Positions 1 to 5,364 of a DNA stretch of 18,876 nt are shown in pieces (position 1 is the first letter of the stretch; each line of letters opens with the position of its first letter). The notes beneath the pieces were generated by a model. It had not been told where the DNA came from, did not search any database, and saw nothing but the letters and a program-made list of their open reading frames with translations. The DNA is taken from assembly GCA_017627115.1 (NCBI GenBank), contig JAGAHK010000161.1, forward strand, positions 1 through 18,876, read 5' to 3'. A program made the translations under genes and the position numbers. The stretch is from Bacillota bacterium (GTDB lineage Bacteria; Bacillota; Clostridia; Lachnospirales; CAG-274).

Positions 1-65
1 CGGGTTAGGTTATTTTTTATTAAAGTAATTTTGGCGCCGCAGGCTTTAATCCGCAGGCTGTTTGC

Positions 66-242
66 GCCGCTGTAAGCGGCACAAATCCCGTAGGGACGGC
101 GCGAACAATTCTGTTCGCTGCCGCTATACCGCGTTTTCGCCGAGGAGCGAACAAAGTTCGCATACTTTACAGACTTGCAAGTGTCGCAGCAAAGCAAGGC
201 ACGCAGACAAGTCTGCAATTGGCAAAAAACCTGTTTTTTGCC
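66..242. repeat. Cluster of six short perfect hairpins plus one palindrome
   Basis: No convincing gene lies in 1-280. The stretch holds a run of short inverted repeats: GCCGC/GCGGC (66-80), TCCC/GGGA (86-96), GCGAACA/TGTTCGC (101-118), GCGAAC/GTTCGC (147-161), the palindrome ACTTGCAAGT (173-182), GCAGAC/GTCTGC (203-216) and GGCAAAAAAC/GTTTTTTGCC (221-242). Each stem differs, so this is not a simple tandem repeat. The last one is a 10-bp hairpin with a 2-nt loop and could end transcription from a gene left of the window. The same style of adjacent unrelated stems appears at 11182-11279 beside the DUF559 gene. The hairpins are seen directly; any function is inference. Confidence 0.6.
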
Positions 243-280
243 AGAGGGTGGAGCTTAATGCGACACCCCCCTTGAATTAT

Positions 281-382
281 ATTTTACCGGAAAGGCTTTG
301 GTAATCGGGGCACCGGTAAAATGGGGTAAGTAAGCAAAATTTTGAACTTCAAAAATTTTGCTTTTGAAATATATTTTACCGG
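281..382. repeat. Two-hairpin repeat array A (one unit plus a half)
   Basis: The first hairpin pairs ATTTTACCGG (281-290) with CCGGTAAAAT (313-322). The second pairs GCAAAATTTTG (334-344) with CAAAAATTTTGC (350-361). A lone copy of the first left arm (373-382) follows and touches the AAAGGAG ribosome binding site of the Nudix gene. Related arrays lie at 2237-2503 and 4266-4438. This copy has ACCGG/CCGGT where the others have ATCG/CGAT, so both arms changed together, which supports RNA pairing. Confidence 0.75.
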
Positions 383-396
383 AAAGGAGTGTAAAA

Positions 397-888
397 ATGG
401 AACTGTGGGATCTTTATGACAGAAACAGGATGCCGCTTGGCAGGCAGCATCGGCGCGGCGACCCTATACCGCCGGGTGCGTATCATCTTGTTGTTTCGGT
501 GATGACGTGTTCAAGTGACGGGAAAGTGCTGCTCACTCTGCGCAGCTCCAAAAAACACCCTTATCCTGCCTTGTGGGAGATAACCGCAGGCTCTGCCATT
601 TCGGGTGAGGACAGCAAAAGTGCCGCGCGCAGGGAACTGCTTGAAGAAACGGGCATTATTGCCGACCCGAAGCTTGTATACACCTATTCAAGCGGTCACG
701 GCAGCGGTTCTATCGTTGATATGTATATGCTGCGTATGGATATTTCCGTCAGCGAACTTACCCTCCAGCCCGGCGAGACCGAGGATGCAAAATGGGTCAC
801 ACCCGAGGAGTTTGACGAAATGGCGGCAAGGGGCTTGATAACGCCGCCTGTTGTAAGGCGTTTCGGGATATACAGAAAGTTTATATAG
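397..888 (+). CDS. Nudix hydrolase
   Basis: A 163-residue Nudix-family pyrophosphohydrolase, which as a family cleaves nucleoside diphosphates linked to another moiety. The Nudix box (G x5 E x7 RE U x EE x G U) is complete at residues 65-87 and contains RELLEETGI; its glutamates would bind the catalytic Mg2+. The N-terminus (WDLYDRNRMPLGR) is typical of small Nudix proteins that resemble isopentenyl-diphosphate isomerase in outline. The exact substrate cannot be read from sequence. The start at 397 is chosen because AAAGGAG lies 8 nt upstream; a longer in-frame start at 358 would fall inside the upstream hairpin repeat. A terminator follows the gene, so it appears to be a single-gene unit. 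Confidence 0.9.
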   Translation: MELWDLYDRNRMPLGRQHRRGDPIPPGAYHLVVSVMTCSSDGKVLLTLRSSKKHPYPALWEITAGSAISGEDSKSAARRELLEETGIIADPKLVYTYSSGHGSGSIVDMYMLRMDISVSELTLQPGETEDAKWVTPEEFDEMAARGLITPPVVRRFGIYRKFI

Positions 889-894
889 GCTGTT

Positions 895-949
895 AAGGGG
901 ACGGTTTGTGTATTTGCGATGTCTGCGATGGTACAAAACGTCCCTTTTT
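895..949 (+). terminator. Terminator-like hairpin after the Nudix gene
   Basis: AAGGGGACG (895-903) pairs with CGTCCCTTT (939-947) through one G-U pair, with a long loop, and runs into TTTTT. It starts 7 nt after the Nudix stop codon. The long loop makes it less typical than the other terminators in the window. Confidence 0.55.
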
Positions 950-1003
950 ATTTGGCGTTACATTTCACTAACATTACACTTTTGTTACATAATGCTTTTT
1001 TGT

Positions 1004-1033
1004 TTGCTATTTGGCAATAGGTTGTTGTATAAT
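1004..1033 (+). promoter_or_regulatory. Likely sigma-70 type promoter of the PpiC lipoprotein gene
   Basis: TTGCTA (1004-1009), an 18-nt spacer and a perfect TATAAT (1028-1033) lie about 80 nt upstream of the start codon. The -35 element is imperfect, so the -10 box carries most of the support. Confidence 0.55.
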
Positions 1034-1113
1034 AGGGTATAGGCTAAAGGCGGCTGTGATTTTGCCGTCGGTATATTATAGAATTGTGATTTATGTTAGA
1101 TGGGAATGACGTT

Positions 1114-2235
1114 ATGAAAAAAACGATAATGCGTTTGGTTTCGCTGTTTGCCGCAGTTACCCTTTTTTGCGGATGCAGCCTTATAAACAACAATTGGATA
1201 ATCAGTGTCGATAACAATAAGGTCGATAAGGACGAATTTGTGGTCTACCTTTATGAGCAGGTCAAGGCTTTTGAGGAGACGGGCGGCAGCGATATATGGG
1301 CTGCGGACTTTGACGGTGTTTCGGCGCAGGAGGTCGCAAAGCAGAATGCCGCGAACTCGCTTCTTCGCGCAAAGCTCGCTGTTAAGGAAGCGCCGAGTCT
1401 CGGTGTGAGTACAAGTGTGGACGAGAATGAGGTCGGCACGGGTGCGCAGGAGCTTTATGACTCGATAAAGGCGGACGATCTCGGCCGTGTGGATATGAGC
1501 GGTGTTACGCTTGATATGTGCAAAAACATCATCCGTGACGGGCTTATACAAAAAGAGGTGTACAATGCGGTCACGGGCAGCTACGAAGTAAATCGTCAGG
1601 ATTTTGAGAGCTATTTGCAGGACTACTACACCGAAAATGCCGCACTTTACAAAAATCTGACCGTAAAGAGCATCTATGTTGCGGCAGACCCCAATGCGGC
1701 ACCTGCGAAGGGTGCGGAGATACTGACAGAGGAGTATTCAAACTATGTCAGAAAGGATATTGACCTTGTGGGCAAAGCAAGGATAGACGAGGCGTACAAG
1801 AAGCTGCAAAGCGGCGAAACTTTTACCGAGGTGCAGTTCAACTATTCCGAGGAACCCGACAAGCGCGAGTTCACCATTGCCCCGGGCGATTTTAACGAAG
1901 AAGTGCTTGCAAAGCTCTATTCACTTAAAAAAGGCGAGTACAGCGATATTATAGAGTACAACGGCGGCTATTATATCTTCTGGGTCAAGGAAATGTCGGA
2001 GACCCCGATAGATGACATACGCTCACAGGTCGAGGAGCAGTATATAGCCGAAAAGAAAGAGGAAGTTTACCGCACGCAGAATGACAGCTGGCTCGGTGCG
2101 GCTGATATAAAGCGCAACGGCAGTGTGTGGGACAGCGTGAAAGTGACTGCACCGTCGTCGGCGGAACCTGCCGCAGCGGAGGAAACGCAGGCGGAAGGAA
2201 CGGTGACGGAAGCGGCTGCGGCGGCTGCGGAGTAG
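1114..2235 (+). CDS. PpiC-type peptidyl-prolyl isomerase lipoprotein
   Basis: About 373 residues. The N-terminus (MKKTIMRLVSLFAAVTLF) is a charged then hydrophobic signal peptide ending in a cysteine-rich LFCGCSL motif that can serve as a lipobox, so the protein is probably anchored outside the membrane. The middle resembles the SurA/PrsA N-terminal chaperone region. Residues of roughly 215-320 form a parvulin (PpiC) domain with GETFTEVQFNYSE and LKKGEYSDIIEYNGGYYIFWV. The last 25 residues are a low-complexity Ala/Glu/Thr tail. The likely role is folding of secreted proteins, as for PrsA. The start at 1114 gives a proper signal peptide; one at 1093 would add seven residues. Neither start has a strong ribosome binding site. 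Array B begins 1 nt after the stop. Confidence 0.85.
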   Translation: MKKTIMRLVSLFAAVTLFCGCSLINNNWIISVDNNKVDKDEFVVYLYEQVKAFEETGGSDIWAADFDGVSAQEVAKQNAANSLLRAKLAVKEAPSLGVSTSVDENEVGTGAQELYDSIKADDLGRVDMSGVTLDMCKNIIRDGLIQKEVYNAVTGSYEVNRQDFESYLQDYYTENAALYKNLTVKSIYVAADPNAAPAKGAEILTEEYSNYVRKDIDLVGKARIDEAYKKLQSGETFTEVQFNYSEEPDKREFTIAPGDFNEEVLAKLYSLKKGEYSDIIEYNGGYYIFWVKEMSETPIDDIRSQVEEQYIAEKKEEVYRTQNDSWLGAADIKRNGSVWDSVKVTAPSSAEPAAAEETQAEGTVTEAAAAAAE

Positions 2236-2236
2236 G

Positions 2237-2503
2237 ATTTTATCGGGGGCTTGCGGTAGGTTATCGTAATCGTGGTACCGATAAAATACTGTAAGAAATC
2301 AAAAAAAGAAAACCCACTTTTTTTGATTTTGAATTAAATTTTATCGTAAACGAGGCAACGATAAAATACTGTAGGTAAGCAAAAAAAGAAAACCGCTTTT
2401 TTTGCTCTGAATGTAATTTTATCGTATTCGGGGCAGCGATAAAATACTGTAGGTAAGCAAAATTTTGAACTTCAAAAATTTTGCTCTTGAATTTAATTTT
2501 ATC
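2237..2503. repeat. Two-hairpin repeat array B (three units plus a half)
   Basis: Units begin at 2237, 2338 and 2416, and a lone left arm lies at 2496-2503. Each unit has an outer hairpin ATTTTATCG/CGATAAAAT and a second A/T-rich hairpin. The second hairpin covaries: ATCAAAAAAAG/CTTTTTTTGAT in unit 1, GCAAAAAAAG/CTTTTTTTGC in unit 2 and GCAAAATTTTG/CAAAAATTTTGC in unit 3. Unit 1 has a long outer loop; units 2 and 3 have 12-nt loops. The array fills the gap from the PpiC stop to 3 nt before the ribosome binding site of the DUF1292 gene. Confidence 0.8.
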
Positions 2504-2519
2504 TAACAGGAGGTTAACA

Positions 2520-2882
2520 ATGAGTGAAAACAAAGAACATGACATCAACTGTGACTGCGGATGCAATGATGAGCAGCAGTCGGAGCAGATGACACTTGTG
2601 CTTGATGATGATTCCGAGCTTTTATGTGATGTGCTTGGCATTTTCGAGGCAGACGGAAGAGAATATATCGCTCTTCTTCCCGACGGGGATGAGGAAGTGC
2701 TTATCTATCGTTACGTTACTACGGACAATGAGGAGGGCTTTGAGCTTCAGAACATTGAAAGCGATGACGAATACGATAAAGTGGGCGACATCTTCTTCGA
2801 CCTTTTCTATGATGAGGACGAGGAATTCGATGAGGATGATGAATTCGATGAGGACGAAGAATTCGATGAGGACGAAGAATAA
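2520..2882 (+). CDS. DUF1292 family acidic protein
   Basis: A 120-residue acidic protein. Residues of roughly 22-85 match the DUF1292 pattern seen in YrzB-like proteins of Firmicutes (LVLDDDSELLCDVLGIFEAD, then REYIALLP, then a Y-rich segment with DNEEGFELQNIES). The biochemical role of the family is unknown to me. The N-terminal stretch CDCGC could bind metal but is short. The C-terminus is three near-perfect copies of EFDEDDE/EFDEDEE, encoded by an 18-bp direct repeat (2823-2876), so its length probably varies by slippage. The start at 2520 has an excellent AGGAGG 6 nt upstream. Its terminator (3127-3157) is now separated from it by the element at 2889-3121. Confidence 0.85.
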   Translation: MSENKEHDINCDCGCNDEQQSEQMTLVLDDDSELLCDVLGIFEADGREYIALLPDGDEEVLIYRYVTTDNEEGFELQNIESDDEYDKVGDIFFDLFYDEDEEFDEDDEFDEDEEFDEDEE

Positions 2883-2888
2883 GTATAA

Positions 2889-3121
2889 GGAAACGCTGAT
2901 TTAAGGATACCAAAAATAATTTTGCGCATTTGCTTAACGGCTCTGTTTGCTATGTTCAGCCTAATGGGTTGGATGGCGGCTGAGCCGTTCAACCTGTGTC
3001 GTTGAGCCTCTACGCGCTTGTCGCGCGTATCGGCGATAGCTTCACATTAGCATGGTCGCCTACAAATGCGCCGCCATCGGCTAAAATTATTTTTGTTTTT
3101 TTGAATTTAATCAGCGTTTTC
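2889..3121. mobile_element. MITE-like element, 233 bp, with long imperfect inverted ends
   Basis: The left end GGAAACGCTGATT and the inverted right end GAAAACGCTGATT open imperfect terminal inverted repeats of roughly 36-40 bp, which also share CAAAAATAATTTT. Inner pairs continue the symmetry: GCGCATTTG (2924-2932) with CAAATGCGC (3063-3071), AACGGCTC (2936-2943) with GAGCCGTT (2982-2989), and TACGCGC/GCGCGTA (3011-3029). ATAA flanks both sides (2885-2888 and 3122-3125) and may be a 4-bp target duplication. There is no transposase gene, so movement would need a helper. It sits between the DUF1292 stop codon and that gene's terminator. Confidence 0.7.
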
Positions 3122-3126
3122 ATAAT

Positions 3127-3157
3127 AAAAAGGAGCTGTTTCAGTTCCTTTTTTAAA
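3127..3157 (+). terminator. Rho-independent terminator, probably of the DUF1292 gene
   Basis: AAAAAGGAGCTG (3127-3138) pairs with CAGTTCCTTTTT (3142-3153) through one G-U pair and a 3-nt loop, ending in a T-run. It lies just right of the MITE-like element and upstream of murG, so it most likely served the DUF1292 gene before the insertion. Confidence 0.8.
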
Positions 3158-3197
3158 TGGTGGGTAACATATAAACAAACTAAAAAAGGAAGATATT

Positions 3198-4265
3198 ATG
3201 TCTAAAAAGATCATTCTCACAGGCGGCGGCACTGCGGGGCATGTCACGCCGAACCTTGCGCTTTTGCCGCAGTTAAAGGCAAAGGGTTACGAAGTAGTTT
3301 ATATAGGAAGCAAAAAAGGCATTGAAAAGGAGCTTATCGAGGGTGCGGGCGTGAAATACTGTGCTATCAGCAGCGGAAAACTGCGCCGTTATTTCGATTG
3401 GCAGAACTTTACGGATATTTTCCGTGTTATCGGCGGCATTTTTCAGGCGATAGGCATTATCGCAAAGGAAAAGCCCGATGTTATCTTCTCAAAGGGAGGG
3501 TTTGTGGCTGTGCCCGTTGCGGTGGGTGCATTTATTGATCGTGTGCCGTTTATCGCGCATGAGTCGGATATGACCCCGGGGCTTGCGAACAAGCTGGCTA
3601 TGCCGTTTGCAAAGGTGGTCTGCACTACCTTTCCCGAAGCTGTGAAGTATATCAAGGGCGGCAAGGGCGTGCATACGGGTACGCCTATCCGGCAGGAACT
3701 TTTCCGCGGCGACAGGCAAAAGGGGCTTGCGTTCTGCGGTTTTGACGGCTCAAAGCCCGTGCTGCTCGTTATGGGCGGTTCTCTCGGTTCCGTTGTCATC
3801 AACGATGCGGTGAAAGACGTTTTACCCGAGCTGACAAAACGCTTTGATATTGCACATCTGCGCGGCAAGGGAAACCTTGACGGCGAGCTTGAGGGGGTAA
3901 AGGGCTACAGGCAGTTTGAGTATATCAACAAGGAGCTGCGCGATCTGTTTGCCGCAAGTGATATTGTGCTTTCGCGTGCGGGCTCGAATGCCATAAGCGA
4001 ATTTCTGGCACTCAACAAGCCTATGCTGCTTGTACCGCTTTCCAGAAAGGCGAGCAGGGGCGACCAGATACTCAACGCGAACTCGTTCAAGGCGCAGGGT
4101 TTTGCCGAGGTCATAGAGGAAGAGGAACTTGACGGCAAAAGTCTTGCGGAAGCTGTGGATATGTTATATAATAACAGAGATAAGTATATCGGCGCGATGA
4201 AAAATTCGACAGGCACGAACGGTGTGGAGAATGTTGTTGCGCAGATAGAGAAGTATGTGAATTAA
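3198..4265 (+). CDS. murG: UDP-GlcNAc:MurNAc-pentapeptide-lipid GlcNAc transferase
   Basis: A 355-residue GT-B fold glycosyltransferase of the MurG family. It adds GlcNAc to lipid I to form lipid II at the inner face of the membrane. The N-terminal glycine loop is TGGGTAGHVTPN (residues 8-19), with the family histidine in AGH. FSKGGFVAVPV and the HESDMTPGLANK acceptor-side motif follow. The C-terminal donor domain has MGGSLGS and the UDP-GlcNAc motif SRAGSNAISE near residues 258-267. It is not beside other wall or division genes; some Firmicutes have a second, unlinked MurG of this kind, so it may be a second copy. AAAAAAGGAAG lies upstream of the start. Array C begins directly after the stop codon. 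Confidence 0.92.
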   Translation: MSKKIILTGGGTAGHVTPNLALLPQLKAKGYEVVYIGSKKGIEKELIEGAGVKYCAISSGKLRRYFDWQNFTDIFRVIGGIFQAIGIIAKEKPDVIFSKGGFVAVPVAVGAFIDRVPFIAHESDMTPGLANKLAMPFAKVVCTTFPEAVKYIKGGKGVHTGTPIRQELFRGDRQKGLAFCGFDGSKPVLLVMGGSLGSVVINDAVKDVLPELTKRFDIAHLRGKGNLDGELEGVKGYRQFEYINKELRDLFAASDIVLSRAGSNAISEFLALNKPMLLVPLSRKASRGDQILNANSFKAQGFAEVIEEEELDGKSLAEAVDMLYNNRDKYIGAMKNSTGTNGVENVVAQIEKYVN

Positions 4266-4438
4266 ATTTTATCGTGGTGCTTTCCGGTGGTTTGGTCATA
4301 ATCGGGGCAACGATAAAATGGGGTAAGTAAGCAAAAAAAGAAAACCCGCTTTTTTTGCTTTTGAATAAAATTTTATCGTAAGGGTAAGTAAGCAAAAAAA
4401 GGAAACCCGCTTTTTTTGCTTTTGAATTATATTTTATC
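4266..4438. repeat. Two-hairpin repeat array C (two units plus a half, one damaged)
   Basis: Unit 1 (4266-4369) has the long-loop outer hairpin ATTTTATCG/CGATAAAAT followed by GCAAAAAAAG/CTTTTTTTGC. Unit 2 starts at 4370 but lacks the CGATAAAAT right arm, as if deleted. A lone ATTTTATC arm (4431-4438) ends 3 nt before AAAGGAG of the next gene. The array starts at the base after the murG stop codon, so it fills the whole gap from stop codon to ribosome binding site. Confidence 0.8.
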
Positions 4439-4455
4439 TAAAAGGAGTCAAAAAA

Positions 4456-4896
4456 ATGAAAAGATTTATTGCATTTTTATGTGCGGCTGTATGTGTTATG
4501 TCAACAAGTGTGTTTGCGGGGGATGTATCCGTAAACGGCAATATTATCGGTGCGCAGACTGTTATTGTGGACAGCAGGACACTTGTGCCTGTGCGCGGTG
4601 TTTTTGAGGAACTCGGCTACACGGTGGATTGGGACGGCGAAACAAAGACGGCTACCCTTAAAGGCGAAAAGACTGTTGTTATCGTAAGCGGCGAGACCAC
4701 ATTCACAGTCGATGGCGAGGTGGTAACACCCGAGGTGCCCCAGCAGATAATAGAGGGCAGGTTTATGCTTCCTCTGCGTGCAGTCGGCGAGGCGATAGGT
4801 GCGGATGTTGATTGGGAAGCGGAGACAAAGACCGTTATCATCACCACACAGAAGAAGAGCGGCGGACTTAAAGTTGTTGACGTTCAGGAACTGTAA
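4456..4896 (+). CDS. Secreted copper amine oxidase N-terminal domain protein
   Basis: A 146-residue exported protein. The signal peptide is MKRFIAFLCAAVCVMSTSVFA with a probable cut after FAG or FA. The rest is a tandem pair of the stalk-like motif of the copper amine oxidase N-terminal domain: RTLVPVRGVFEELGYTVDW then TKTATL, and RFMLPLRAVGEAIGADVDW then TKTVII. In Clostridia such domains are common on secreted and wall proteins and carry no oxidase activity by themselves; the role here is unknown. The start has AAAGGAG 8 nt upstream, directly after the hairpin array. It precedes the SLH surface-protein gene by a long A/T-rich gap, which suggests separate transcription. Confidence 0.85.
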   Translation: MKRFIAFLCAAVCVMSTSVFAGDVSVNGNIIGAQTVIVDSRTLVPVRGVFEELGYTVDWDGETKTATLKGEKTVVIVSGETTFTVDGEVVTPEVPQQIIEGRFMLPLRAVGEAIGADVDWEAETKTVIITTQKKSGGLKVVDVQEL

Positions 4897-5010
4897 TGTT
4901 TTTTTTGAAAATCGGTCAAAATGGTCAATAAGTCAAAATTTCAGCATAGATATTGCAAAATTGCCGTAACTTATATGTGGTTTTACTAAAATTCTTGGCA
5001 AAACTTTGTT

Positions 5011-5098
5011 AAAAGTATACAAATAAAAGTTTAAACTGTTAATTGTTTGAAATATAACTGAAATATACCTTGTTTATTTGTACGAAAATACTTTTTTT
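5011..5098. repeat. Long interrupted inverted repeat before the surface-protein promoter
   Basis: AAAAGTAT (5011-5018) pairs with ATACTTTT (5088-5095), and TACAAATAAA (5018-5027) pairs with TTTATTTGTA (5073-5082). The right arm leads into a T-run. It could end transcription from the gene at 4456-4896 or serve as an operator just upstream of the promoter at 5110; the sequence does not decide. The rest of 4897-5109 is A/T-rich with short GGTCAAAAT-like direct repeats and no gene. Confidence 0.4.
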
Positions 5099-5109
5099 TA
5101 TAAAATAAA

Positions 5110-5138
5110 TTGACATTTTGACTTAAAAATTATATAAT
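5110..5138 (+). promoter_or_regulatory. Consensus promoter of the SLH surface-protein gene
   Basis: TTGACA (5110-5115), a 17-nt spacer and TATAAT (5133-5138) match the vegetative consensus exactly. The predicted RNA start near 5145 leaves a leader of about 220 nt. Long leaders are common for abundant surface proteins and can stabilise the mRNA; that use here is inference. Confidence 0.85.
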
Positions 5139-5364
5139 CATATTGAGATTATGTCGGTTTGGGCAAACAATGCACATTCCTTTACCGATATTTCTATGGA
5201 AACTGCGTTTCAAACAGGGCACAAATCGCTCTATCCTATTTTGGGTCTGCGCAGGTTCACAAATAACAGGACAGGCGCGGGCAGAAAGTAACGATAAATT
5301 GGTTTATGTCTGCGTAAGAAAGGGGTTTCCGATACAAAATACAATTCCAAAAGGAGGAAGTAAA

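Noticed and set aside
62..304. 80-codon open frame over the hairpin cluster
   Set aside because: It reads through six inverted repeats, lacks a ribosome binding site and has no protein-like pattern.
1096..1551. 151-codon minus-strand open frame
   Set aside because: It is the reverse of the PpiC lipoprotein gene, which has a signal peptide and recognisable domains.
5143..5364. In-frame N-terminal extension of the SLH protein from a TTG at 5143
   Set aside because: It would start upstream of the RNA start predicted from the perfect promoter at 5110-5138, and it would bury the signal peptide. The TTG at 5365 has a strong ribosome binding site and a proper signal peptide.
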